A DNA stretch of 38,525 bases from Myxococcaceae bacterium (GTDB lineage: Bacteria; Myxococcota; Myxococcia; Myxococcales; Myxococcaceae). Position numbers and translations under genes: made by a program. Below are positions 18,869 through 26,634 of this stretch, one piece after another (position 1 is the stretch's first letter; the number at the start of each line of letters is the position of its first letter). Under the pieces are notes generated by a model. The model made no database searches. It was not told the origin of the DNA and was given only the letters and a program-made list of their open reading frames with translations. The stretch spans positions 1 through 38,525 of the forward strand of contig JAFGNZ010000192.1 of assembly GCA_016926755.1 (NCBI GenBank), written 5' to 3'.

Positions 18869-19252
18869 TTGAAGAAACCCGCGCTCATCACCGAAATCTC
18901 GAAGGAGTTCACCTTCGAGGCTGCCCACCGCCTCCCCCACGTCCCTCCTGGCCACAAGTGCGCGCGGGTCCATGGGCACAGCTACAACATCGAGATCACC
19001 ATCCGGGGCCCCGTGGATCCCAAGCTCGGGTGGATCGTCGACTTCTCCGAGCTCAACGCGGCCTGGCAGCCGCTCCACGCGCAGCTCGATCACCACCTCC
19101 TGAACGAGGTGCCCGGGCTGGAGAACCCGACGAGCGAGCTCCTGGCCGCGTGGCTCTTCGAGCGCCTGGAGATCCCCGGAGCGCGCGTGGTGCGGATCCG
19201 CGTCGCAGAGACGTGCACCTCCTCGTGCACCGTCTACGCCGCCGAGGATTGA
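18869..19252 (+). CDS. queD: 6-carboxy-5,6,7,8-tetrahydropterin synthase QueD
   Basis: A 127-residue enzyme that converts dihydroneopterin triphosphate to 6-carboxytetrahydropterin, the second step of preQ0 and queuosine synthesis. Zinc ligands H20, H35 and H37, catalytic C31 in KCARVHGH, D74-H75 in LDHH and E114 in ETCTSS are all present. The sequence is close to E. coli QueD, including the GLENPTSE segment. Translation starts at TTG (18869) with GGAG eight bases upstream; no in-frame ATG precedes the conserved part. It is not next to queC or queE here, but queA and tgt lie 8-10 kb away. Confidence 0.92.
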   Translation: MKKPALITEISKEFTFEAAHRLPHVPPGHKCARVHGHSYNIEITIRGPVDPKLGWIVDFSELNAAWQPLHAQLDHHLLNEVPGLENPTSELLAAWLFERLEIPGARVVRIRVAETCTSSCTVYAAED

Positions 19253-19256
19253 GGCG

Positions 19257-19964
19257 TCAGCTCTCGATCTGCCCCAGGTGCGCGTGGATGACCACGCCAT
19301 TGAGGACGGGCGTGTTGGCGCAGAAGAAGAGGACGTCGGCGATCTCCTCGGGGTTGATGAGCCGCCCGAACGTCGTCCGCTTCGCCACGCTCTCCAGGAT
19401 CGCCTGGTTGCCGCCGATGTGCTCGCGCAGCATCTCCGTGTCCGTGAACCCCGGGCAGATGCAGACGGTGTGGACCCGCATCCCCACGAGATCCTGGCAC
19501 GTCGCCCGCATCAGCCCCACGAGCGCGTGCTTGGAGATCGCATAGGAGGCCGCGCCCTTCACCGCCTTCTCGGAGAGCGTGGAGCCCACGTAGAGGATGG
19601 ATGAGCCCTCGGTGAGGTGGCTGCGCACCATGCTGTTGAGCCGCGCGGGGACGACGACGTTGACCTCGAGCACCCGCCGCAGGTGCGCCGCGGAGAGCGA
19701 CAGCGCGTCGTCATGCTCGTAGAGGGCCGCGTTGTGCACGAGCGAGAGGCGCCCGCCGCCAGGGCCCAGGGCGTCCTTCAGCGCCGCGCCGACCTTCTCC
19801 TCCCAGCCCGGCAGGGAGAGATCCGCCTCGACGTTCACGACGCCCGGCACCGGGCACGGCTTGCGCGAGACGTTCATCACGCCCCAGCCCGCCCGGCTGA
19901 AGCGCGCGGCCGCCTCGCGTCCGATCCCCCGGCTGGCGCCGGTAATGAGTGCCCAGTCAGCCAT
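19257..19964 (-). CDS. Short-chain dehydrogenase/reductase, paired with a pterin synthase
   Basis: A 235-residue classical SDR. The NAD(P)-binding TGASRGIG is at 8-15, NAAL takes the NAG position, the catalytic Ser is in ILYVGST, the YAISK motif gives Tyr and Lys, and CPGFTDTEM follows. NVSRKP after the second strand suggests NADP preference. Its start lies within the last eight bases of the upstream PTPS-like gene on the same strand, so the two are translationally coupled. This context suggests a pteridine or sepiapterin-type reductase, but the SDR fold alone does not fix the substrate. It converges on queD with a four-base gap. Confidence 0.85.
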   Translation of the reverse strand: MADWALITGASRGIGREAAARFSRAGWGVMNVSRKPCPVPGVVNVEADLSLPGWEEKVGAALKDALGPGGGRLSLVHNAALYEHDDALSLSAAHLRRVLEVNVVVPARLNSMVRSHLTEGSSILYVGSTLSEKAVKGAASYAISKHALVGLMRATCQDLVGMRVHTVCICPGFTDTEMLREHIGGNQAILESVAKRTTFGRLINPEEIADVLFFCANTPVLNGVVIHAHLGQIES

Positions 19965-20454
19965 GGCTCTGCCACTCCCAGGAAGACCACTGTCCGGGGC
20001 CGGAGGCGCACTTCACCACCACGCGCGTGATGCGATCCCGCTGCAGCGCGGCGCCATCTCCCACCAGCTCCTCGCCGAAGAGCCGCGCCAGCTCCTCCAG
20101 CGTCACGTTCTCCACGGGCAGCACCGTGACGTCCCGCGCGAGGAACCGGAGCTCCTCGTCTTGAAAGTGCGCGGTGATGTCTCCTCGCGCGTTCCGCTCG
20201 ACGCGCAGGTGCCGCGAGCGCCCTGGCAGGAGGAAGGTCTCGTTCCAGGCGCGGCATCGATCGATGACCGCCCGCTTCAGCGGGCCGTAGTCCGCGAGCA
20301 TCCCGTTCTCCGCCACCTCACCCGTCAGCGCGACGTAGACCGTGAAGTTGTGGCCGTGCAGGTTCTCCCGGTGCGTGGCGGAGAAGATGGTGAAGTGCCC
20401 GGCCGAGAACTTCATCTCTTCCTTGTGGAGCTCGATCGTTGTCGTACGCGGCAT
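19957..20454 (-). CDS. PTPS-family pterin synthase with ExxHGH motif (PTPS-III-like)
   Basis: A 165-residue COG0720 protein. The zinc ligands are H20 in FSAGHF, and H33 and H35 in ENLHGH. The catalytic Cys found in QueD and PTPS (CxxxHGH) is absent; instead E30 sits three residues before the first His of HGH, giving the xExxHGH signature I associate with PTPS-III enzymes, which replace dihydroneopterin aldolase (FolB) in some bacteria and in Plasmodium. The expected product would then be 6-hydroxymethyl-dihydropterin for folate synthesis. The protein is longer than QueD through an insert around residues 75-110. The first ATG is kept because the N-terminal strand is needed; its ribosome site is poor. 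The downstream SDR overlaps by eight bases. Confidence 0.82.
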   Translation of the reverse strand: MPRTTTIELHKEEMKFSAGHFTIFSATHRENLHGHNFTVYVALTGEVAENGMLADYGPLKRAVIDRCRAWNETFLLPGRSRHLRVERNARGDITAHFQDEELRFLARDVTVLPVENVTLEELARLFGEELVGDGAALQRDRITRVVVKCASGPGQWSSWEWQSHG

Positions 20455-20490
20455 GGAGGGGTCCCGGGGCGATTAAACACCAAGGCTCCC

Positions 20491-22110
20491 TCAACTCGAC
20501 AAAAAGCTCTCGAACGCCTTCTGGTTCGTCCTCACCACCCAACACGTCAGATCGGCGAGCAGATTGACCTGGCGCGCGGTGAGCTGCGTGAGGGACCAGG
20601 GTGGGAGCTTGTTCTCGTCAATCGTCTTGTAGTTGGGGAAGTGGGCGAAGTCGCCGACGTCCCCCAGGTCGAGCTGGAGCTTCACGTCCAGGCTGCTGAT
20701 CTGCTTCTTCCAGCTCTCCACTTGATCGAGATAGACGTAGAGCACGTCGACCGAGCCGCCACCTGGCAGCCCCCACGCGGTGTTCGCCTGGAGCTGGTGC
20801 GTCATGGGCTGGACCATGGCGTTGCCCGCGGTCTTCATCCCCTGCAGCGCCTTGATCAGCGTGGCGTAGTCGCTGGAAGGGAAGACCTGGTTGTTCACCG
20901 CGGCGGGGGTGCCCCCCTTCGTCACCGGGATGCCGAACAGGGGAGGGAGGTTGGGATCGACGTCGGCGCTCGTGGCGGTGCCGCTCGAGGGATCATAGCT
21001 CGTGCTCAGCGGCACCTCGGTGTTCACGAAGAGGATGATCTTCTTCACGCCGCGGAGCAGCAGCGGGATCAAGCCGTAGTTCTCCAGGTTGCCACCATCT
21101 CCGAAGTCGAAGAGCGCGGCCGCCTGCTGCGTGCCGCTCGACATGGGAGGCCAGTAGAGCTGCTCGGGGAGCAGGCCGTCGAGCTGCTTGATCTTCTCGA
21201 ACGTCGCGGCGAACGCCGAGCTGCTCGTGCCGCTGGCGTCGACGAGGCCGAAGGGCGCCGCGGGGGGCGGCACCTGCACCGTGCCGTTCGACGGCGTCGC
21301 CGTTGGGGAGCCGCTCCCCCACGCGAACGACTCGATGAAGCCGCCGCCGACGGTCGATGACACGGTCGCCCCGATGGCGGCGGCCCCTTTGCTCACGTAG
21401 TCGATCGTCTGCTGGAACGGGATGCCGGAGTAGAGCGGCGAGTACGTGACCATCACCAGCGGATCCGGGTTGTACGGCGCGCCCGAGGTCGGACCGTCGA
21501 TGGTGGCGTTGATCAGCAGGTACGGCATGGCGTAGGCGCTCGACTGGCGCACGGTGTGGAAGGTCGCGTTCGCGAGCGAGGAGTTCGCCGCCTGGATGGC
21601 CTTCACCGTCGTCGTGTCGAGGCTGAAGTACGCGGGGGTGCTCGGGTCGTACAGGCCGAAGCGGGCGAAGAACACCTGCCCGATGGCGGCCGCCCACAGC
21701 TGATCCTTCGGAACGCCGGCCTTGTGCGCGGCCTCGAGGGCGTCACCGAGATCCTGCGTGGCGCCCCAGCCGAGCGAGTTCGCGTCCATCTCGTCCAGGC
21801 CGCTCATCGTGATGTTGGCGGGATCGGTGATGGGCCCGAGAAACTGCGCGTCGCTCGTGGCGCCCGCGTTGTAGTAGGCGAACGCCGTGGACGCCCAGGA
21901 GCCGCCCGAGACGCAGGAGATGTAGTCGACGCTGCCCAGGAGGCCGAGGTTGATCAGCCCTCGGAGCTGCCCCATCGCCGCCGACAGCGCCCGTGTCCCG
22001 CCTCCGGGGAAGCAGACGCCCACGTCCGGTTGGACTCCGGCCTGCTGCTCGGGCCAGGTGTAGGTGGTCCCGCTGGAAAACCAGATGCGCGTGGTGAAGT
22101 CGTTCGCCAT
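20491..22110 (-). CDS. cPLA2/patatin-like serine hydrolase
   Basis: A 539-residue protein with the Ser/Asp dyad layout of cytosolic phospholipase A2 and lysophospholipases. The Gly-rich oxyanion loop CFPGGGTRA is at 33-41, the nucleophile elbow CVSGGSW gives S68, and a DGG motif at about 338 (DFGDGGNLENYGLIPLL) supplies the Asp, followed by KKIILFVNTE. No signal peptide is evident with the ATG at 22110. An in-frame ATG at 22170 would overlap the upstream gene and adds an unconserved tail, so it was not used. Substrate is unknown; phospholipase or lysophospholipase activity is inferred from fold. It follows the JmjC gene on the same strand after 43 bases. Confidence 0.8.
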   Translation of the reverse strand: MANDFTTRIWFSSGTTYTWPEQQAGVQPDVGVCFPGGGTRALSAAMGQLRGLINLGLLGSVDYISCVSGGSWASTAFAYYNAGATSDAQFLGPITDPANITMSGLDEMDANSLGWGATQDLGDALEAAHKAGVPKDQLWAAAIGQVFFARFGLYDPSTPAYFSLDTTTVKAIQAANSSLANATFHTVRQSSAYAMPYLLINATIDGPTSGAPYNPDPLVMVTYSPLYSGIPFQQTIDYVSKGAAAIGATVSSTVGGGFIESFAWGSGSPTATPSNGTVQVPPPAAPFGLVDASGTSSSAFAATFEKIKQLDGLLPEQLYWPPMSSGTQQAAALFDFGDGGNLENYGLIPLLLRGVKKIILFVNTEVPLSTSYDPSSGTATSADVDPNLPPLFGIPVTKGGTPAAVNNQVFPSSDYATLIKALQGMKTAGNAMVQPMTHQLQANTAWGLPGGGSVDVLYVYLDQVESWKKQISSLDVKLQLDLGDVGDFAHFPNYKTIDENKLPPWSLTQLTARQVNLLADLTCWVVRTNQKAFESFLSS

Positions 22111-22153
22111 GTCATGCCCCCGGGTGAAGCGCGAGGCGCGAGCGTAGTCACGT

Positions 22154-23686
22154 TCACGCGGCGGGTGCACTGCCGAACTGATGCTGCATGAGCTCCAGGT
22201 GGGGGCCCAGCTCCACGGCGACGCCCACGCAGTCCGAGACGTTCAGCACGGCGTGGTACCAGTACTGGGGGACGAACAGGATCTCTCCCGGTTGTTGCAC
22301 GCACTCGTGAAGGTCGGCGGCGAAGCGCGAGCGATGGGTGCTGGCCCACTCGTGCATGGCGATGGAGGTGGGGCCGTAGAAGTGGAAGGGCGGCAGCAGG
22401 AACCAGCGCTTGTAGCCGAAGAACAGCGCGTTCCAGGCCGCCGTGTGCTGATGGAAGGACACCCCGGAGTAGGCCGGGCCGATGTAGAACAGCGCCTTCG
22501 CCTGGCGCTGCGCCTCATCGAAGGCAAACGTGGAGCCGGCGAACTGGGGAGGGTGGCGGTAGTCGCGCTCTACGCCCGCGAACGACTCCAGCCCGAAGAG
22601 ATAGAGGGGGTCGCGGTCGCTCGAAGCCGCCTGGCCCATGGCCTGGGCGATGTAGTCGCGCAGGGGCATCCGAGGACGCTGGCGGCCCCCCTGGTTGTTG
22701 TCGTCCGTGACGTCGCTGCTCCTGCGCACCTGGACCCGGTGGTCGCCATAGCGCTGCAGGAGGGAGGACTTCGTCCAGGCCTCCCAGGCGGGCCAGTCCT
22801 CCAAGAGGCCCGTGAGCAGCACGGGGCGATTCTTGCGCGCGTACTCTGCGAGGAACTCCTCGGGGCTCAAGCGGTCCCGGCGCTCGATGGTGCGGAGCGT
22901 GGAATGGAGCTCGGGCACCGGCTGCGTCGCCCAGCCACCGTCCGCGCGCGGCTCCACCGGCATGGAGTCTTCCGAGGCGGGCGGTGGTGCGCCGTGCTGG
23001 ATGTACGCGAGCGTGCTGCCGTAGATGCTCGCGATGCGCGTGAGCTGGGCGCTGGGGAAGGGGAGGCCCTGCAGCTGGCGCATGGCCTGGCGATACACGT
23101 CCACGGCCTCCGCGGTGCGCCCCTGCTTGTGGAGCGCCATGGCCAGGATCTCGTAGAGCTGCCAGCGATGGGCAAAGTGCTTCAGCCCCTGTCGAGCGCT
23201 GGCCTCGGCCTGAACGAAGTCCCGGGCCAGGAGCAGCGCGCGGCCGAGGTGGAAGAAGGGCATCCCATCAGGGCTGGGTTGACCGCCACGGGACTTCAGC
23301 GCCGCGAGTTCGCAGCGCACCGCCTCCTGGTACGCGCGAACGGCGTCGGGCAATTCATTGAGCTGCTTGAGACACTCACCGCGCAGGACCCAGAGCTCCT
23401 GCGGCGAGATGCCCTGGGCCTTCTGGGGCGTGACGCCCTCCAGGAGCGTCAAGGCCTGCCGGTGATCCCCGCGCTGCCGCACGTACAGCGCCGCGAGCTT
23501 GTACCTCCACTCTGGCTGCCCGGGATCTTGAGCCAGGCCCTTCTCGAGCGACTCGATGGACTCGAGGTTCACGGGCGGCGCCTTCGCTACGGCGGGGGCC
23601 GAGGCGACGGGCTTGCCAGAGCAGCAGTGCTTGTACTTCTTACCGCTGCCGCAAGGGCAGGGATCATTACGGCCAATGGCGGGCAT
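22154..23686 (-). CDS. SEC-C motif, TPR and JmjC-type (cupin-8) fusion protein
   Basis: A 510-residue three-part protein. An N-terminal SEC-C zinc motif (CPCGSGKKYKHCC, Cys at 10, 12, 21 and 22) is followed by helical TPR-like repeats over about 45-240, and a JmjC/cupin-8 domain from about 265. The metal site reads H412-Q-H414 and H478 in QYWYHAVLNV, so the Asp of the usual HxD...H triad is His. AAWNALFFGYKRWFLLPP and GEILFVPQYWYHAVLN match the JmjC pattern, and the HxH-with-YGRKRWFLYPP arrangement recalls human JMJD8. Iron/2-oxoglutarate hydroxylase activity is therefore uncertain. The ATG at 23686 puts SEC-C at the very N terminus, with GGAG eight bases upstream. It is divergent from the lipase gene. 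Confidence 0.82.
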   Translation of the reverse strand: MPAIGRNDPCPCGSGKKYKHCCSGKPVASAPAVAKAPPVNLESIESLEKGLAQDPGQPEWRYKLAALYVRQRGDHRQALTLLEGVTPQKAQGISPQELWVLRGECLKQLNELPDAVRAYQEAVRCELAALKSRGGQPSPDGMPFFHLGRALLLARDFVQAEASARQGLKHFAHRWQLYEILAMALHKQGRTAEAVDVYRQAMRQLQGLPFPSAQLTRIASIYGSTLAYIQHGAPPPASEDSMPVEPRADGGWATQPVPELHSTLRTIERRDRLSPEEFLAEYARKNRPVLLTGLLEDWPAWEAWTKSSLLQRYGDHRVQVRRSSDVTDDNNQGGRQRPRMPLRDYIAQAMGQAASSDRDPLYLFGLESFAGVERDYRHPPQFAGSTFAFDEAQRQAKALFYIGPAYSGVSFHQHTAAWNALFFGYKRWFLLPPFHFYGPTSIAMHEWASTHRSRFAADLHECVQQPGEILFVPQYWYHAVLNVSDCVGVAVELGPHLELMQHQFGSAPAA

Positions 23687-23845
23687 CCACCGGTCTCCAG
23701 GGCTGCAGGTCACCTGTGCCCGAGTTGAATCCCGAGTTCACCCGCCGGCTCTGCACCCGTCAAGTGCGGGCTATGATGCGTGGATACCCAGGTCAGGGCG
23801 CTCGACCGGCCACGGGGGTATCCACCGAGCGAGGAGAAACAGGAC

Positions 23846-24691
23846 ATGAAGAACTGGATGCTCATGGCCGCGGCGGCGCTCTGCCTGTGGACCGCGCGGG
23901 CCGAGGCGCAGTGTGCCACCTCGTGCGCCACCGTGGCTCCGAAGCACCCCGTCATCCTCGTGCACGGCCGCAATGACACGGCGGCGCGGTGGGACACGCT
24001 GGTGGCGAGCTGGGCGGCCCGCGGCTACACCGAGGGCGTCAACCTGTTCCGCATCGACATGGCGAGCGACTGCGGAGCCAACAACTTCTGCGCCATGCTG
24101 CCGGGGTACTCGGGCTCCTTCGTCAACGAGAGCTACGCGAAGTGCCTGGCGGCCTTCATCGACGCGAAGGTGCCGTGTGCCGGGGGCGTCTGCCCGGCGG
24201 TGGACCTGGTGACGCACTCGCAGGGCGGCGTGGTGGCCCGCTACTACGCCCGCTTCCTCGCCAACCGGACCGTGGATGACCTGGTGGTGATGAGCGCGCC
24301 GAACAACGGCATCACCAACTGCACGCTGGTGAGCGGCTGCGCGGGCGTCAACCCCGAGGACTGCCCCAACAGCGCGTTCATGAAGAAGCTCAACGGGGTG
24401 CTGCCCTACGGGGATGGCTCCAACGACGAGACGCCCGGGGCCACCGCGAGCGGCCCCGTGCACTACGCGGCCGTGGTGAGCAATGGCGACAACGTGGTGC
24501 CCCCATGGTGCGGCAGCTACTTCGTGCTCTCCCCGGACGTCGTCAACGGCGGGAACCTCAACTGCCGCACTGCCAACTACACCGTGGACCCGGACTCCGT
24601 CTCCTGTACCTTGTCCAAGGTGCAGCACCTCGTGGTTCCCACCCACACGAGCGCCATCTCCTTCGCGTACTGTGAAGTGAACAAGGACTGA
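23846..24691 (+). CDS. Secreted alpha/beta-hydrolase, triacylglycerol lipase-like
   Basis: A 281-residue exported lipase. The signal peptide runs to about residue 22 (ARAEAQC). The mature protein opens with HPVILVHGRNDTAARWD, an oxyanion-hole HG motif as in bacterial lipases, and has the nucleophile S125 in THSQGG. An Asp in NGDNVVPP and a His near VQHLVVPTHTS probably complete the triad. Fourteen cysteines in the mature part suggest several disulfides and an extracellular location. GAGGAG lies nine bases before the ATG, and an upstream in-frame ATG at 23780 was rejected for lack of signal sequence. It converges on the SRPBCC gene. Confidence 0.85.
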   Translation: MKNWMLMAAAALCLWTARAEAQCATSCATVAPKHPVILVHGRNDTAARWDTLVASWAARGYTEGVNLFRIDMASDCGANNFCAMLPGYSGSFVNESYAKCLAAFIDAKVPCAGGVCPAVDLVTHSQGGVVARYYARFLANRTVDDLVVMSAPNNGITNCTLVSGCAGVNPEDCPNSAFMKKLNGVLPYGDGSNDETPGATASGPVHYAAVVSNGDNVVPPWCGSYFVLSPDVVNGGNLNCRTANYTVDPDSVSCTLSKVQHLVVPTHTSAISFAYCEVNKD

Positions 24692-24717
24692 AAGCGCCAG
24701 GGCCGGAAACCCGCTCA

Positions 24718-25164
24718 TCAGGCGCCCGGGGCGCTCAGCTCCACGTGCTTCTTCAGCAGCTCGAGATCCCGGGTGATGTTCCGCCGCACCATTCGGCTGA
24801 GGAGCGGCGCCGCCAGGCGGTAGAAGCCAGAGGCGTCCCCGCGGGCGCGGATGCTCACGCGCGTCCCCTCGGGCGCGTCCGCGAGCTCGTAGCGGATCTG
24901 CATCGGGAAGGGCTCGGTGACGCGCATCTCCACGAAGCGGTCGCTGTCCGCGTCGGTGACCTCGTACTGGTAGCCGAACTGGCGGCCGAGGAACTTCGTC
25001 ACCCGCTCGACCCGCGAGCCCGTCCGGAGAGGCCCCTCCGTCAGCGGCCGGCAGTCGATCACGCCCGTGGTCCAGAGCTTGTCGTTGCGTGGCTCGAACA
25101 TGAAGGCCGCCACCTGGGCTCGGGGGCGCTTGATCAGGATCTCCGGCTGGACATCGATGCTCAT
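24718..25164 (-). CDS. SRPBCC (START-like, polyketide cyclase-type) family protein
   Basis: A 148-residue protein with the SRPBCC layout: an N-terminal strand (PEILIKRPRAQVAAFMFEP), central strands (GSRVERVTKFLG, YQYEVTDAD, FVEMRVTEPFPMQIRYEL, GTRVSIRARGD) and a long C-terminal helix (LLSRMVRRNITRDLELLKKHVE). Members bind hydrophobic ligands. AAGGAG seven bases upstream supports the ATG at 25164. It is divergent from a lysR gene across a 98-base promoter region and is the probable target of that regulator. The ligand is unknown. Confidence 0.82.
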   Translation of the reverse strand: MSIDVQPEILIKRPRAQVAAFMFEPRNDKLWTTGVIDCRPLTEGPLRTGSRVERVTKFLGRQFGYQYEVTDADSDRFVEMRVTEPFPMQIRYELADAPEGTRVSIRARGDASGFYRLAAPLLSRMVRRNITRDLELLKKHVELSAPGA

Positions 25165-25194
25165 GGAAGGCTCCTTGGGCGTTCGTTCCCAAGC

Positions 25195-25232
25195 CTTGTA
25201 CTTGCCCGTGCGCCGCGAGACAATACGGGCAA
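25195..25232. promoter_or_regulatory. Overlapping divergent promoters and palindrome between SRPBCC and lysR genes
   Basis: On the minus strand TTGTCT (25223-25218) and TACAAG (25200-25195) are 17 bases apart, facing the SRPBCC gene. On the plus strand TTGTAC (25196-25201) and GACAAT (25219-25224) are also 17 apart, facing lysR. A perfect inverted repeat TTGCCCGT (25202-25209) / ACGGGCAA (25225-25232) covers both and is a good candidate operator. A further hairpin CTTGGG/CCCAAG (25174-25179 with 25188-25193) lies in the SRPBCC leader. Confidence 0.5.
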
Positions 25233-25262
25233 AATGGGACTCTTCGTCCAATAGGTGGGACA

Positions 25263-26219
25263 ATGAACCTGGAGGACATGCGCCTGTTCGCCCGGGTCGT
25301 CGAGGTCGGGAGCTTCACCGCCGCGGCCCGGCTCCTCGGTATGCCCAAGCAGACCGTGAGCCGTCGCATCGCGGAGCTGGAGCAGCGCCTGGGTGTGCAG
25401 TTGCTCCACCGGACGACCCGTCGCCTCCATCCGACAGCGGCCGGCGCTGCGTACGCCGAGCGTTGTGCCGAACTGGTCCGGCTCGCAGAGGAGGCCAACC
25501 GGGCCGTCACGGACGCGCAGCAGATCCCCCGCGGTGTGCTGCGAGTGACGGCGGATCCGGTGTTCGGTGAGGCGTTCCTCAGCGGGCTGGTCGTCGAGTA
25601 CGCCAGCAGGTGGCCCGAGGTGCATGTGGAGGTCGTACTGACGGGGCGCCGCGTCGACCTCGTGGAGGAAGGCTTCGATCTCGCCTTCCGGGTCGGCCGC
25701 GTCGAGGAGCCCACGCTCACCGCGACGCGCCTGGGCCCCGCGCGCATCCGCTACTGCGCCAGCTCCGAGTACCTGGCGCGCCGCGGGGTACCCACGCGCC
25801 CGGAGGAGCTCCTCGGGCACGAGTGCATCCTCATCGCCGCGGAGGGTGCTCCGGTGCGCTGGCCCTTCCGGGGGGGGACGGGGGACATGATGCTCCCGGT
25901 CTCGGGGCGGCTGCGCTTCAACAGCTTCGTCATGGCGCATGCCGCGGCGCTCAACGGGCTGGGGATTGCCCTCTTCCCGGAGTTCGCCTGCGTGGAGGAT
26001 TTCCAGCGCAAGCGCCTCGTGCCTGTCCTCGAGGACTGGGTCGCGGAGGATGTCGGGGCGGTGTGGCTCGTCCACCCGGCCCACCGGTATCTCGCGGCGC
26101 GTGTGAGGACATTCATCGATCTGGCGCTCGCACGGCTTGCTCACGCGCCGCCGTGGGTGGTGTCCGGGAGTGAGGGCGCGCCAGCGCCTGGGGCGCGGCG
26201 CCCTCGGAGCAGGTCATGA
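25263..26219 (+). CDS. LysR family transcriptional regulator
   Basis: A 318-residue regulator. The winged helix-turn-helix occupies about 1-60 (MNLEDMRLFARVVEVGSFTAAARLLGMPKQTVSRRIAELE), followed by the linker helix and an effector domain opening with PRGVLRVTADPVFGEAFL and containing GLGIALFPEF. The N-terminal type (LEDMRLFARVVEVGSFTAAAR) is the large CrgA/DmlR-like subgroup. AGGTGGG is a good ribosome site before the ATG. The last 25 residues are an unconserved Ser/Pro/Arg tail. Divergent placement suggests control of the SRPBCC gene and of itself. Confidence 0.92.
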   Translation: MNLEDMRLFARVVEVGSFTAAARLLGMPKQTVSRRIAELEQRLGVQLLHRTTRRLHPTAAGAAYAERCAELVRLAEEANRAVTDAQQIPRGVLRVTADPVFGEAFLSGLVVEYASRWPEVHVEVVLTGRRVDLVEEGFDLAFRVGRVEEPTLTATRLGPARIRYCASSEYLARRGVPTRPEELLGHECILIAAEGAPVRWPFRGGTGDMMLPVSGRLRFNSFVMAHAAALNGLGIALFPEFACVEDFQRKRLVPVLEDWVAEDVGAVWLVHPAHRYLAARVRTFIDLALARLAHAPPWVVSGSEGAPAPGARRPRSRS

Positions 26220-26300
26220 GCTGTCGTCTGCCCGAGGAGCACGAGGGCCGCTTCCTCTGGCAGTGCTGCTGAGCCTCGCTCTACCCTGGGTCCAAGGCCT

Positions 26301-26633
26301 TCACAGGGTGTTCCGATTGAAGAGCGCCAAGCGATGCCACATCAGATCATCCCGTCCGTAGAAGAACAGGATCGCGCAGAAGGCCCTGTCATCCGGGTCA
26401 TCCGGGTTGAGCGTCCACGTGAGCCTGAGCCCCTCCATCAATTTTGGCCCCAGCTCTGACGAAAAGCCTCGGGCCTCCTCCGCGAGCAGTCCTGCCCGAT
26501 CGAGCCCTGTCGCTGGCATCCAAGTACCGACCGGACCGGCAATGAGCACTCTGAGGATGTCCTGGTGGCGCCTCTCGCCAACCACGTTCCCCGAGATGAT
26601 CTCCAACAGTCCTTCGAGGTCGATGTCCTGCAC
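26301..26633 (-). CDS. Presumed immunity protein of the SitA toxin (SitI role)
   Basis: A 110-residue soluble protein starting at GTG (26633), one base after the toxin stop, with GGGAGGT four bases upstream inside the end of the toxin gene. This is the tight toxin-immunity coupling expected of sit pairs. The protein has an N-terminal helix (DIDLEGLLEIISGNVVGER) and a beta-rich second half (GLRLTWTLN, AFCAILFFYGRDDLMWHRLALF). It has no signal peptide, fitting protection against a toxin that acts in the cytoplasm. No family was recognised. The identity rests on position and size. The sequence looks less GC-rich than its neighbours. Confidence 0.62.
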   Translation of the reverse strand: MQDIDLEGLLEIISGNVVGERRHQDILRVLIAGPVGTWMPATGLDRAGLLAEEARGFSSELGPKLMEGLRLTWTLNPDDPDDRAFCAILFFYGRDDLMWHRLALFNRNTL

Positions 26634-26634
26634 G

